Positions 18,574 through 27,269 of a DNA stretch of 64,000 nt are shown here, in pieces. The notes beneath the pieces were generated by a model. It saw only the letters and a program-made list of their open reading frames with translations, did no database searches and had not been told where the DNA came from. The stretch is from Corynebacterium tuberculostearicum. GTDB taxonomy: Bacteria > Actinomycetota > Actinomycetes > Mycobacteriales > Mycobacteriaceae. The DNA lies in contig NZ_CP073092.1 in the NCBI RefSeq assembly GCF_030506365.1, forward strand, positions 2,108,001-2,172,000, read 5' to 3'. A program made the translations under genes and the position numbers. Numbering within the stretch: position 1 is the first letter of the stretch; the number at the start of each line of letters is the position of its first letter.

Positions 18574-18601
18574 CCTGCACAGTTTCGCATATGCTGCAGG
18601 G
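18574..18601. terminator. Weak stem-loop between convergent genes
   Basis: CCCTGCA (18574-18580) pairs with TGCAGGG (18595-18601) around a 14-base loop. It lies between the ends of the HNH gene and the DyP peroxidase gene. There is no clear T-run, so termination is only a guess. Confidence 0.25.
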
Positions 18602-18614
18602 CAGCGAAGCTTGC

Positions 18615-19898
18615 CTAGGCTTGGAGGAGCGAGCGGCCGAAGAAGTCGGAGTCGTCAGCGACGCCGGGCAAAGCATAGAAATAGCCACCACCATAGGGTC
18701 GGATATAGTCCGCTAGGGGTTCACCTTCGAGGCGCTTTTGCACCGTAATGAACTGACGCTCCAAGTCCTGCTGGAAGCAGATAAAGACGAGGCCGACATC
18801 GAGGGTGCCGTTGTCGCGCACTCCGTTGTCATAATTATAAGCGCGACGCAACATGAGCTGGTCGGAGGTTTCTGGCGTGCGCGGATTGGCGAGGCGAATA
18901 TGCGCATCTGTGGGGATGACGTCACCGGTGGCATCGTCGAGGTAGTTCGGCTCAGCGTGCTCGTCCCCGCCGGAAAGTGGGCCGCCGGTAGCACGGTCGC
19001 GGCCGAAAATTTGCTCCTGCTCAGCAATGGAGATGCGATCCCAGAATTCCGTATACATAGCGATGAGTCGAACCACCATATAACTGCCGCCGGCGGCCCA
19101 GTCCGGCTCATCCGTACCGGCCCAAACCAGCTTGTCCTGATCCTTTTCGGCTGGATTGACGATGCCGTCTTTAAACCCAAGGTGGTTGCGCTGGGTGCCA
19201 GAAGGCCGTGGCTCGTTCATGTAGCCGTTTTGGCGCCAGCGAACGGCGACGTCGCCGCGGGTGTGCCGAAGGATATCGCGCAACGCGTGAATGACGGTAT
19301 CGTGCTGATCGGCGCAAATCTGCAAGGCTAGGTCGCCGTGGCACAGCTCGTCCTTCAAGGTGTCATCAGCGAAAGCCTGCATAGAGCTCAGGTGGACAGG
19401 CTTGTGGGGTTTTAGGCCAAAGCGGTCGTCGAAAAGCGAATCGCCCACGGCAAGGGTTATGGATAGGCTATCGGTGGGAAGCTTTGGACCCAGCTCGCCG
19501 GAATCGCCGGCAGGATAGGCTATACCATCGGCCGCGGTGGCTCCGCCGGTGGTAAGAACGCGGGCGCGCTCGGTGATGGTACGAAACAGCTCTTCCAAGC
19601 GCGATTTTCCTGTGAACTGTACGTCGAGGGCGACGACCTCAGAGTACTTTTGGGCTGGGTTGACAATACCCTGCTGGTGCTCGCCGTGGAAAGGAAGATC
19701 GAGCGGGTCATCCGCATCGGTGCGCGGCGAAGGCACAGCGGGGTCGGCCGAAGAATCCTTGCCATGCTTTGAGGAACCGAAGGAGGAACCAGCAAAGCTT
19801 GACTGCGCGTTGGCGGCCGCGGCTGGGCCGGTAAGCGCAGCGGTTGCAGCAAGGCCAGAGAGAAAGGAGCGGCGGGAAAAATTAAACGGGCAGGGCAC
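18615..19898 (-). CDS. efeB: Tat-exported DyP-type haem peroxidase (EfeB-like)
   Basis: 427 residues from a GTG that shares its G with the upstream stop (TAGTG). A Tat signal is clear: SRRSFLSGLAATAAL with the twin arginine, then an AxA-like cleavage region. The DyP signature GFKDG, with its catalytic Asp, is near residue 241 in HLGFKDGIVNP, and the proximal haem histidine is expected in DAHIRLANPRT near 333. EfeB proteins oxidise ferrous iron or act on haem outside the membrane for the EfeUOB iron importer. Here it is coupled to an EfeO-like gene, but no EfeU permease gene is nearby. Confidence 0.88.
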   Translation of the reverse strand: MPCPFNFSRRSFLSGLAATAALTGPAAAANAQSSFAGSSFGSSKHGKDSSADPAVPSPRTDADDPLDLPFHGEHQQGIVNPAQKYSEVVALDVQFTGKSRLEELFRTITERARVLTTGGATAADGIAYPAGDSGELGPKLPTDSLSITLAVGDSLFDDRFGLKPHKPVHLSSMQAFADDTLKDELCHGDLALQICADQHDTVIHALRDILRHTRGDVAVRWRQNGYMNEPRPSGTQRNHLGFKDGIVNPAEKDQDKLVWAGTDEPDWAAGGSYMVVRLIAMYTEFWDRISIAEQEQIFGRDRATGGPLSGGDEHAEPNYLDDATGDVIPTDAHIRLANPRTPETSDQLMLRRAYNYDNGVRDNGTLDVGLVFICFQQDLERQFITVQKRLEGEPLADYIRPYGGGYFYALPGVADDSDFFGRSLLQA

Positions 19899-21055
19899 TA
19901 ATCCATCCTTCTAATAACGGTCATCGTGGCGACAGGGGCAAGCAACTCATTAGCACGGGCAACGGCCGACTGCAGGCGCATCCGATCCTTTTGCGACCAC
20001 TTGTCAAAAGCGGTGTCATACTTTTCATCGAATTCACCGGCGATCTTGTCGAGTTCATCGAGCTGGTCATAGATTGGCGCGGTATCCAACCCGCGGCCCT
20101 CAACGAGGGAGCGGACGGCATCCAGCGTCAGCCGAGTGGAGGTAACATTGCCGCGCAGCGCGGTGGGCAGGGCATGAGCGCCGAAGTCACGCTCCCCACG
20201 CATGTCGAAACGCTCGAATTCCTCCATCACCTCGTGGGTGCGCAGGCCGTAATCGGGCGCGGGAATAGCGAAGTGGGAGGTCTCGAGGGCGCGGGCGGTT
20301 TTATCGACGGCGTCGGCAAGCGCGCGGGCGGGCTTGGCCGCATCCTTGACAGGGCGCTTGGACCACAGCAGCTTTTCAACCTCCGCGTACCCCTCTAAGT
20401 CCGGCCCAGGCCACATTTCGCTGGAATCGTCGAAGGAGCGGTAGGTCTCGAGGTAATCGAGGTAAGCTGCTCGGGCGGTCGGACGGTTTTTAGAGGTGGC
20501 ATCGGCAAGAGCGTGAGCCTTTTTCTGCAGCTCAGGAACGCGCTTTTTCTGCTCCGCTGCCTGCTGGATAGCAACGGCTGCGACCTCGCGGTCAGTAATA
20601 GGTACCATCTTGGGGGCTTCGGTGATGGTGGAACCGGTGACCGTGAAATCATCAGACTTCACGGCCGAGTCATTGTGGAAGACACAGGTGAGGTGGTAGG
20701 TGCCGTCTTGCAGCTTCGGGGCCCACGCGCGCTTGGCTGGAGTACCCACGCGCTCTAGAACTTGGTAGGCATTGCCTGCATCGTCTGCAACGTAGACGGT
20801 AAGCGCCAGTCCAGAGGTGTTATAGACCTTCCACTCCGCTTGCCTCTGGACCTTGTCGGGCGTAGGGCACGAATACACGTCGCGCACATTTAGCTGCGGT
20901 TCTTTCGGCTTCGCGCTTTTGCTTGTCGACGGCGCCACCGACTGCGAGTCCCGGGAGCTGGAGCCGAAGGAGCTTAGGGAGCTTTGGGCTACAGCATGTG
21001 GGGATACGGCCGCGATGGCAAGCACCGCGGCGGTAGCGATGTGGAAGGTCTTCAT
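19898..21055 (-). CDS. Secreted EfeO-like imelysin (M75) protein
   Basis: 385 residues with a Sec signal peptide (about 1-23, ending in AVAQ). A cupredoxin-like N-terminal domain (about 55-145, with one Cys in YSCPTP and one in HLTCVFHND) precedes an imelysin-type helical domain (about 155-380). In EfeO proteins the metal site includes G-F-H-x-x-E; here the equivalent segment reads GYAEVEKLLW near residue 222, so the histidine is replaced by alanine. The other motif region (GERDFGAHALP) is also divergent. It sits 4 bp after the phosphoesterase gene and overlaps the peroxidase gene. Iron binding is therefore doubtful. Confidence 0.8.
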   Translation of the reverse strand: MKTFHIATAAVLAIAAVSPHAVAQSSLSSFGSSSRDSQSVAPSTSKSAKPKEPQLNVRDVYSCPTPDKVQRQAEWKVYNTSGLALTVYVADDAGNAYQVLERVGTPAKRAWAPKLQDGTYHLTCVFHNDSAVKSDDFTVTGSTITEAPKMVPITDREVAAVAIQQAAEQKKRVPELQKKAHALADATSKNRPTARAAYLDYLETYRSFDDSSEMWPGPDLEGYAEVEKLLWSKRPVKDAAKPARALADAVDKTARALETSHFAIPAPDYGLRTHEVMEEFERFDMRGERDFGAHALPTALRGNVTSTRLTLDAVRSLVEGRGLDTAPIYDQLDELDKIAGEFDEKYDTAFDKWSQKDRMRLQSAVARANELLAPVATMTVIRRMD

Positions 21056-21059
21056 GGGG

Positions 21060-23024
21060 TTAGAACGGGAGGTTAGGCAGTGGTGGGAGCTTGAAATCCT
21101 GCAGCTTTTTCAGGTCCAGGCCGGGGTGGCCATTCATGTACCAAGCTACGATGCCAGCGCCTACGCCTAGGGCAGTAAGGATAGCCGCGATGGTACCGGC
21201 CTTGGAAGAACCAGCAGAAGAGCTGGAACTCGAGTCAGCAGGCTTGTTTGTGCCAGGCTGCGGCTTGGACTCTTGGTGCAGCTTGGTGATGGAAGGCACG
21301 TCCTTTTCAGTAACCTTCGGGTCATCCATGCCTTCGACGACGTCCTTGAGGTTGGTGCCGGCACGAGAGGAATTATCCACCTTCTCAATGGACGCGTAAT
21401 CCTTAGCGACGGTGCCGTCAGTCTCGTTTAGGAACAGCTTCGGTGCCTTCTTGGTGGTGTTGAAGTCGAACATGTTGTTCAGCTCTCCGGCACGCTCGTC
21501 AAAGGCGATTCCACCTAGGCGGCCGAGGCCCCAGTTGTCCTGGATGAACTTAGTGACGGAGGTCTGCTCGGTGTAGGTGGAATCGATGTGGTTAGTCTTT
21601 GCGTACGGGGAAATGACCAGCAGGGGCTGGCGGGTACCCGGACCGCACTGGCCGTGCTTATCGCCTGCGACGCCGACCTTAGCTGCGGCGGCGGTGCAGA
21701 TTTCTTTATCTTGGTGCGGATCGTTGGAGCCGTTGCGGATTTCTGGGGCCTTGTGGTCGTACCAGCCGTCGGAATCGTCGTAAGCGATAACCACCGCGGT
21801 GGAATCCCACTCCGGGGAATTTTGCAGCTCGTTTATGTAGTGGGTGATAAAGGCCTGCTCGTCCAACGGATTCGAATAGCCGGCGTGGCCGTCTTGGTAG
21901 TTAGCGGCCTTCAAGAAGGACACGGCCGGCAGGTTGCCCTGCTCGATTGCGGTGTCGAAGTCCTTCAGGTCGTATTGGTGGTTGGCGCGGTCGGTCTTGC
22001 CAATCATTTCATCGCTCGACGGCGCCAAGTGGTGCGGATTAGCAGTGGATGCATAGTACTGGAACGGCTGGTGGTGAGGGTTGTAATCCGTCTGATTCTG
22101 GCCAGTCAGCGTGGTGTGGGAAGCGCCGCAGCGGGCACGGGCATTATCGGTAGCTTCGTCAGTAGGGCGGAAGCCGCCTTGGAACCAGCCCCAGGTGACG
22201 TCCTTGTCGTTGAGTTGGTCGCCGATGTTCTTGGAGTGCATTGCGGTGACCTGGTTGGTGCCTGCGGAGGAGTTATTAGAGCAGTCGTCGTAAAGCGGGT
22301 CTGGGTCGCCGACGACGGTAGCGGTCTTGCCGTCCTCGGAAACGCCAGCGAGGGCGTGGTTCTTGCCCGCTTCAATCTTCTTCTGCTCACCGGTGGCGGG
22401 GTCATGCATGGTGCCGCCGGCCACGGTGCCGGAAATCAGGTTCAGCGCGCCAGGGGTAGACGGGCCGAAAATAGTGGAGTAACTGTTGTCGTTCAGAGCG
22501 AAGTTCTGCGCATAATTCCACATGCCAGTGACGGTATTGCCGTCGTAGTAACCCATGGTCATGCCTGGCACGGCGTAGTAGCCGTTGGAGGATTTATCGA
22601 TGTCGGTAGACACGGTCTCTGGGAACTTGTCCATCTTGCCGCCGTTGTACGCGGCCTGCTCATCGCCGTAGTGGTGATTCTGATCCGTGGTGACAGCGTG
22701 GTCTGGCCCGATGCGGAAGGGCTTGACGGAGTTGGGGTTCTTGTCCCCCATTACGCCATCATTTTCGAGGTTTTTCGCCTTGGGGGTGTCCTTCTTGGCG
22801 GTAAATTTTGGGGCGTCCTTGTCGCTGCCCTGCAGCTTTTCGCCGTCCTTATTCAGGGCGTTTGGGTAGGTTCCAAAGTAGTGGTCGAAGGAAATATTCT
22901 CCGAGTAAATGACAACGACGTGTTCAATTGGGGTCGTGGTGGCTGCCTGGGCAACGCCGGGGACAAGGGACGTAGTGGCGGCTGCGGCGGCGCAAAGGGC
23001 CACAGCGCGAGAGCGAAGCTTCAT
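21060..23024 (-). CDS. Exported phosphoesterase (phospholipase C / acid phosphatase family) with C-terminal anchor
   Basis: 654 residues from ATG 23024 (MKLRSRAVAL); an ATG seven codons earlier is possible. There is a Sec signal peptide to about residue 27 (VAQA). The alkaline-phosphatase-superfamily phosphoesterase core opens with the family motif HVVVIYSENISFDHYFGTYP and continues through NDNSYSTIFGPSTPGALNLI and VVIAYDDSDGWYDHKAP. Near the C-terminus a low-complexity serine run precedes one hydrophobic helix (about 613-633) and a short tail, so the enzyme is probably held at the membrane facing outward. It leads an operon with the EfeO-like and DyP genes. The substrate (phospholipid or other phosphoester) is unknown. 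Confidence 0.85.
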   Translation of the reverse strand: MKLRSRAVALCAAAAATTSLVPGVAQAATTTPIEHVVVIYSENISFDHYFGTYPNALNKDGEKLQGSDKDAPKFTAKKDTPKAKNLENDGVMGDKNPNSVKPFRIGPDHAVTTDQNHHYGDEQAAYNGGKMDKFPETVSTDIDKSSNGYYAVPGMTMGYYDGNTVTGMWNYAQNFALNDNSYSTIFGPSTPGALNLISGTVAGGTMHDPATGEQKKIEAGKNHALAGVSEDGKTATVVGDPDPLYDDCSNNSSAGTNQVTAMHSKNIGDQLNDKDVTWGWFQGGFRPTDEATDNARARCGASHTTLTGQNQTDYNPHHQPFQYYASTANPHHLAPSSDEMIGKTDRANHQYDLKDFDTAIEQGNLPAVSFLKAANYQDGHAGYSNPLDEQAFITHYINELQNSPEWDSTAVVIAYDDSDGWYDHKAPEIRNGSNDPHQDKEICTAAAAKVGVAGDKHGQCGPGTRQPLLVISPYAKTNHIDSTYTEQTSVTKFIQDNWGLGRLGGIAFDERAGELNNMFDFNTTKKAPKLFLNETDGTVAKDYASIEKVDNSSRAGTNLKDVVEGMDDPKVTEKDVPSITKLHQESKPQPGTNKPADSSSSSSAGSSKAGTIAAILTALGVGAGIVAWYMNGHPGLDLKKLQDFKLPPLPNLPF

Positions 23025-23153
23025 TAAAAATCCAACCTTGGTCAAGAATTTGCGGGGCAGGTCGAAAGTGGCTGTGGCTCACCAAGCGAGTCATCGGTCG
23101 CTTTCGAATCAAAATTTAACGCCGCCAAAACACCGACTGCAACTAGATTAAAA

Positions 23154-23178
23154 GGGCGTCCCCGGCCGGGGGACGCCC
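23154..23178 (-). terminator. Rho-independent terminator after lepA
   Basis: GGGCGTCCCC and GGGGACGCCC arms form a strong GC-rich hairpin. On the minus strand it is followed by TTTTAAT. It lies about 105 nt beyond the lepA stop and upstream of the phosphoesterase gene, so it should separate the two units. Confidence 0.8.
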
Positions 23179-23226
23179 TATAGGAGCAGCTCACTTTGAA
23201 CTTTTGCCGGCCGCACCCCGGGAGCC

Positions 23227-23243
23227 GTTAACGAAATGTTAAG
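23227..23243. promoter_or_regulatory. TTAAC direct repeat (Pho-box-like), speculative
   Basis: On the minus strand TTAACATTTCGTTAAC contains two TTAAC units with 11-base periodicity. This resembles sites of OmpR/PhoB-family regulators such as the Bacillus PhoP box. It lies about 200 bp upstream of the exported phosphoesterase gene, but with the lepA terminator in between. It may be chance. Confidence 0.2.
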
Positions 23244-23282
23244 AATCTATTCGGCTCCACTTTGCCAATAGGGGGTGCGGGG

Positions 23283-25133
23283 TTAATCGTCGGCGTCGGT
23301 AGACAGCGCAGCCACGAAAGCCTCTTGCGGCACCGAGACGGAGCCCAGCGTCTTCATGCGCTTCTTACCGGCTTTCTGCTTCTCCAGCAGCTTGCGCTTA
23401 CGGGAGATATCGCCGCCGTAGCACTTAGCCAGCACGTCCTTGCGCATAGCGCGGATGTTTTCGCGGGCGATGATCTTCGAGCCGATGGCCGCTTGGACGG
23501 GCACCTCAAACTGCTGGCGCGGGATGAGCTCTTTAAGCTTCTTGGTCATCTTATTGCCGTACCACTGGGCGGAATCGCGGTGGACGATGGCGGAGAAGGC
23601 GTCGACCGGGTCGCCGTTGAGCAGAATATCGACCTTGACTAGGTCCGCGAGCTGCTCGCCGGCCTCTTCATAGTTCAACGACGCGTAGCCCTTGGTGCGG
23701 GACTTGAGCATATCGAAGAAGTCGAAGATGATTTCGCCGAGCGGCATGGTGTAGCGCAGCTCCACGCGGTCCTCGGAAAGGTAGTCCATGCCGCCCATCT
23801 GGCCGCGCTTGGACTGACACAGCTCCATGGTGGGGCCGACGAATTGCTCGGGCACGATGACGGTCATCTTCACCACGGGCTCATAGACCTCGTTAAGCTT
23901 TCCTTCCGGCCAGTCAGACGGGTTATGGACCCACTTTTCCTCGCCGTCTTCGGCCACCACTCGGTAGGTCACCGAAGGCGCGGTGGAAATCAGGTCGAGG
24001 CCGAACTCGCGCTCCAAGCGGTCGCGGGTGATTTCCATGTGCAACAGGCCCAAGAAGCCGCAGCGGAAACCAAAGCCGAGGGCGACGGAGGTTTCAGGCT
24101 CGAAAGTTAGGGAGGCGTCGTTAAGCTGCAGCTTTTCCAACGCATCGCGCAGATCCGGGAAGTCGGCCTGGGAAATGGGGAAAAGGCCGGAGTAGACCAT
24201 CGGGTCCGGATCCTTATAGCCCTTGAGTGGGGTCTCGGCGCCGCCGTTGGACCAGGTGACGGTATCGCCCACCTTGGTCTCGCGGACGTCCTTTACACCG
24301 GTAATGAGGTAGCCCACCTCGCCCGGGCCCAAACCCTCGCACTTTTGCATCGTGGGCGAGACGATGCCGATTTCCAACAGTTCGTGGTTGGCGTTGGTCG
24401 ACATCATGGTGACCTTCTGGCGCGGGGTAAGCTTGCCGTCCACCATGCGGATATAGGTCACCACGCCGCGGTAGGTGTCATAGACGGAGTCAAAAATCAT
24501 GGCGCGGGCCGGCGCATCGGCGTCGAATTCAGAAGACGGCGGCGGCACTAGCTCGCAGACCTTGTCCAGCAGCTCGACGACGCCCTCGCCGGTCTTGCCC
24601 GACACGCGCAGCACCTCCTCCGGCTCACAGCCGATGATATTGGCGATTTCCAGCGCGTATTTTTCCGGGTCGGCGGCCGGCAGGTCGATTTTATTGAGGA
24701 CCGGGATGATTTCCAGGTCGTTTTCCATCGCCAGGTAGAGGTTGGCGAGGGTTTGGGCTTCGATGCCCTGGGCGGCGTCGACAAGCAGGATGGCGCCCTC
24801 ACACGCCTCGAGCGCGCGGGAGACCTCATAGGTAAAGTCCACGTGGCCGGGGGTGTCGATCATCTGCATAACAATCTGCTCCCCCTGCGCGGTGCCGGAC
24901 TGGGGCACCCACGGCAGGCGCACATTCTGCGCCTTAATGGTGATGCCGCGCTCGCGCTCGATGTCCATATTATCGAGGAACTGGTCACGCATATCGCGCT
25001 CCGCAACCACCTTGGATAGCTGCAGGATGCGGTCCGCCAGCGTCGACTTGCCGTGGTCGATGTGAGCAATAATGCAGAAGTTTCGGATTCGGGCGGGATC
25101 CGTAAACGTCGTGGCCGCAAAGTTTTCAGACAT
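23283..25133 (-). CDS. lepA: Elongation factor 4 (back-translocase LepA)
   Basis: 616 residues from ATG 25133 ([10 protein letters not shown]); the frame is open further upstream, but only the shorter form has the normal LepA length and N-terminus. GTPase motifs: [13 protein letters not shown] (G1), [10 protein letters not shown] (G2 region), DTPGHVDF (G3) and [10 protein letters not shown] (G4). Domains II-III, the LepA-specific C-terminal domain and the basic tail ([17 protein letters not shown]) follow. It remodels stalled ribosomes at the membrane or cytosol. It is divergent, 18 bp away, from the MazF-like gene. Confidence 0.97.
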   Translation of the reverse strand: MSENFAATTFTDPARIRNFCIIAHIDHGKSTLADRILQLSKVVAERDMRDQFLDNMDIERERGITIKAQNVRLPWVPQSGTAQGEQIVMQMIDTPGHVDFTYEVSRALEACEGAILLVDAAQGIEAQTLANLYLAMENDLEIIPVLNKIDLPAADPEKYALEIANIIGCEPEEVLRVSGKTGEGVVELLDKVCELVPPPSSEFDADAPARAMIFDSVYDTYRGVVTYIRMVDGKLTPRQKVTMMSTNANHELLEIGIVSPTMQKCEGLGPGEVGYLITGVKDVRETKVGDTVTWSNGGAETPLKGYKDPDPMVYSGLFPISQADFPDLRDALEKLQLNDASLTFEPETSVALGFGFRCGFLGLLHMEITRDRLEREFGLDLISTAPSVTYRVVAEDGEEKWVHNPSDWPEGKLNEVYEPVVKMTVIVPEQFVGPTMELCQSKRGQMGGMDYLSEDRVELRYTMPLGEIIFDFFDMLKSRTKGYASLNYEEAGEQLADLVKVDILLNGDPVDAFSAIVHRDSAQWYGNKMTKKLKELIPRQQFEVPVQAAIGSKIIARENIRAMRKDVLAKCYGGDISRKRKLLEKQKAGKKRMKTLGSVSVPQEAFVAALSTDADD

Positions 25134-25138
25134 ACGTC

Positions 25139-25144
25139 TACAAT
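25139..25144 (+). promoter_or_regulatory. -10 element implying a leaderless transcript
   Basis: TACAAT ends 7 nt before the ATG at 25152, so transcription should begin at or next to that codon. There is no ribosome site. The gap to divergent lepA is only 18 bp. Confidence 0.45.
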
Positions 25145-25151
25145 AGTCGAC

Positions 25152-25688
25152 ATGAAAAGCGGCATGCTCACTCGTCTGCGCCAAGCGCTGGGAATCAGCG
25201 AGCGCGAGCCGATAGACACCGGCCTGAGCCGCATTAATTCCCGGTTGGGGCTGGATAGGTCGGATGAGTTCCACGAGCCGCGCAAGGCCGCCGATATCCG
25301 GGTTGAGGCCACCGCCGCCCACCCCCGATCCATATTTTTCTCCCCCGATATGGACGGCCAGGCCGACTCCGGCGAGGTGGTCTGGGTGTGGGTGCCGGCC
25401 GAGGGAAAGCAGTCTCCGCCGCGCGAGCGCGCCATTTTGGTCGTGGGCCGCACCCGCACCACGGTGATGGGTTTGCTTATCTCCCCCAACCCAAAGCATG
25501 CGCTTGACGACGCCTGGCTGGAAATCGGTTCCGGCGAGTGGGACGAGTCCGGGTGCGATTGCTGGGTGCGCCTCGACCGCCTGCTCGAGGTATCCGAGGA
25601 GCAGGTGCGCCGGCAAGGCACGCTTTTCCCGGAACGCAGGTTCGAACGAATCGCGAATAGGCTGCGGGCGCGCTACCACTGGGCCTAG
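25152..25688 (+). CDS. PemK/MazF-like protein
   Basis: 178 residues. The central part (about 55-160) resembles the MazF/PemK fold, with [25 protein letters not shown] and the later strand [16 protein letters not shown]. Genes of this kind are often annotated as PemK/MazF toxins next to lepA and rpsT in corynebacteria. There is no antitoxin gene beside it, the N-terminal 50 residues are an extension, and catalytic residues cannot be confirmed by eye. The start was chosen because a -10 element ends 7 nt before it, which suggests leaderless translation. Confidence 0.6.
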   Translation: MKSGMLTRLRQALGISEREPIDTGLSRINSRLGLDRSDEFHEPRKAADIRVEATAAHPRSIFFSPDMDGQADSGEVVWVWVPAEGKQSPPRERAILVVGRTRTTVMGLLISPNPKHALDDAWLEIGSGEWDESGCDCWVRLDRLLEVSEEQVRRQGTLFPERRFERIANRLRARYHWA

Positions 25689-25781
25689 CCGCCACTAGGC
25701 CTAGCCGCCGCGCGGCCGACGGATAGGGAGCCATCGGGCTGGGAGCCAGCAGCCTAGGAGACGGCGGCCACGGGGAGAGTT

Positions 25782-25811
25782 TTGGCAGGTCGGGTTCGGT
25801 ACTGCTATTGT
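25782..25811 (+). promoter_or_regulatory. Probable rpsT promoter
   Basis: TTGGCA (25782-25787) and TATTGT (25806-25811) are 18 bases apart. They would start transcription near 25818, leaving a leader of about 158 nt before rpsT. Such a leader leaves room for autoregulation, but no structure is proven. The rest of 25689-25975 has no gene; it holds a short direct repeat, GGCCTAGCCGCC, near 25682 and 25698. Confidence 0.4.
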
Positions 25812-25975
25812 GTGTTGGTTACTTACTTGCCGGGCGCGTTGGTCGGGGCGGGCAGGACCTTGGGTTCGCTCTTCGAATACCAGCGCCGAGCGCGCCAGTA
25901 ATTGCTGGCCGCGGGAGTAGTCCGAGTAGGTCGGTTTCTACGTCAATCACTTTCGATTACTAAGAGGTATTTTTC

Positions 25976-26239
25976 ATGGCAAATATCAAGTCCAAGCAGA
26001 AGCGCGTTATCACCAACGAGAAGGCACGTCAGCGTAACAAGTCCGTTCGCTCCGCCGTCCGTACCGAGATCCGCAAGTTCCGCGAGACCGTTGCCGCTGG
26101 CGACAAGGCTGCTGCTGAGAAGCAGCTGCGCGTGGCATCCCGCGCCCTGGACAAGTCCGTGTCCAAGGGTGTCTTCCACCGCAACACCGCAGCCAACAAG
26201 AAGTCCGGCATGGCTTCCGCGTTCAACAAGATGGACTAA
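25976..26239 (+). CDS. rpsT: 30S ribosomal protein S20
   Basis: 87 residues, very basic, opening [20 protein letters not shown] and ending with the family segment [19 protein letters not shown]. It binds 16S rRNA during early 30S assembly. An AGAGG site precedes the ATG and a strong hairpin terminator follows. The lepA/rpsT neighbourhood is conserved in actinobacteria. Confidence 0.98.
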   Translation: MANIKSKQKRVITNEKARQRNKSVRSAVRTEIRKFRETVAAGDKAAAEKQLRVASRALDKSVSKGVFHRNTAANKKSGMASAFNKMD

Positions 26240-26256
26240 GAGCCATTGCACAGATT

Positions 26257-26300
26257 ATCCCCCGGTCGCGCTCTACGGAGCGCGCCCGGGGGATTTTCTT
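26257..26300 (+). terminator. Rho-independent terminator after rpsT
   Basis: ATCCCCCGG and CCGGGGGAT arms, with an inner GCGCTC/GAGCGC stem, form a long hairpin followed by TTTTCTT. It begins 17 bp after the rpsT stop. Confidence 0.85.
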
Positions 26301-26357
26301 AGCTTATTTTGGGCGGCGGAACCGGCAGGCAGGGCCGGTGAGACTTAGGCGGGGCGC

Positions 26358-26936
26358 TTAGGCCAGTTCGTCGTTGAAGTAGTCTTCGAAGATGGCGCCG
26401 GCGTTGTGGAAGGCGTCGGCAAGCGAAGTGCCGCCACGGGTTTCCACAAAGGTCTCATAGGCGGTCAGCAACTGGGTGTAGATAATGTTGACGGTCGGCG
26501 TGAGGCGCGGATCGGAGGACTTCCACCCCTCACGGGCCTGTACCGCCTGGCGGACGCGCTGAATGATGCGGCTATTGCGCTGGCAGTACAGGGCGCGCAG
26601 CTTCGTGTCCTTTGCCAGTGCCTGGGCCGTGAGCTGGGAAATTTCGGGGAAGAACTCATTGCCTACGGCACGGTTGAATTCGGCCATGGCCATGATTTCG
26701 GAATCTTCGCGCAGGCTTCCGGTGGGCAGGCCGGCAGCGAAATTCTGGAATTGGCTCTCTACTTCCTCCGAAAATTCGGGGCCTAAAACTGCCGATTCTT
26801 TGTCTTTTATGTGATTGAAAAGGGTACGGCGGGAAACGCCTACCTCGTGTGCGAGTTCCTCCATGGTGAACCCGTCATAACCTCTCTGGATGACGAGGTT
26901 GAGCGCAGCGACTCGGATTTTTGATATACGCGGCAT
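26358..26936 (-). CDS. TetR-family transcriptional regulator
   Basis: 192 residues from an ATG behind AAAGGGG. The N-terminal helix-turn-helix (about 8-55) reads AALNLVIQRGYDGFTMEELA then HEVGVSRRTLFNHIKDKESA, with the typical F-N-H-[IF]-x-x-K ending. The rest is the helical ligand-binding and dimer domain, with no recognisable ligand signature. It stands alone on the minus strand, divergent from the methylase gene. A 19-bp inverted repeat 59 bp upstream is a candidate for its own operator. Confidence 0.9.
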   Translation of the reverse strand: MPRISKIRVAALNLVIQRGYDGFTMEELAHEVGVSRRTLFNHIKDKESAVLGPEFSEEVESQFQNFAAGLPTGSLREDSEIMAMAEFNRAVGNEFFPEISQLTAQALAKDTKLRALYCQRNSRIIQRVRQAVQAREGWKSSDPRLTPTVNIIYTQLLTAYETFVETRGGTSLADAFHNAGAIFEDYFNDELA

Positions 26937-26994
26937 AAATGCCCCTTTCTGTCCCGACGCTCTTTAAGCTTCAGTATCTTTTCTTTCTCCCTAA

Positions 26995-27013
26995 AGAATT
27001 GTGAGGAAATTCT
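26995..27013. promoter_or_regulatory. Palindromic candidate operator of the TetR gene
   Basis: AGAATT (26995-27000) and AATTCT (27008-27013) are perfect inverted arms with a 7-base centre. The site is 59 bp upstream of the TetR start, where autoregulating TetR proteins usually bind. Confidence 0.35.
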
Positions 27014-27254
27014 ATTTTGCCTACAAACTAAGGGATTTTGGGGCGATTTTATTACCTTATATTCGGTCAAGGAAACCACCATGCGCTTCGCGGGAATTTC
27101 CCGCCTGCACGGCGGCGAGTTTGCGCCCGTCATGGCACCATTCGGGAAAACTGTGACGTTGGACAACCAGGCCGCCAAGCTCGCGCGGCCGGCCCCACAT
27201 TTTATCCGCTCGTGCGTTCGAAAGCCCGATGGTGCTCGTGTCCGGTGGGGCGGC

Positions 27255-27260
27255 TAAGAT
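27255..27260 (+). promoter_or_regulatory. -10 element of the methylase gene, probably leaderless
   Basis: TAAGAT ends 9 nt before the methylase ATG at 27270, and no ribosome site is visible. The message is likely leaderless or nearly so. Confidence 0.35.
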
Positions 27261-27269
27261 GAATCAACG

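Larger units (their letters stand above)
26937..27269. other. Intergenic region between the TetR and methylase genes
   Basis: 333 bp without a convincing gene. It holds the presumed promoters of both divergent genes, the AGAATT/AATTCT inverted repeat, and an AT-rich stretch (27012-27062) inside otherwise GC-rich DNA. Short open frames here lack a start signal and protein-like composition. Confidence 0.5.

Noticed and set aside
21588..23027. A 479-codon plus-strand frame
   Set aside because: It is antisense to the phosphoesterase gene, very rich in Val and Gly, and has no recognisable motif or ribosome site.
25134..25679. An N-terminal extension of lepA
   Set aside because: It would overlap the whole MazF-like gene and make LepA far longer than its family. 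The ATG at 25133 gives the normal length.
25682..25710. A short direct repeat, GGCCTAGCCGCC
   Set aside because: There are only two copies, the first overlapping the end of the MazF-like gene. It is too small to call a functional array.
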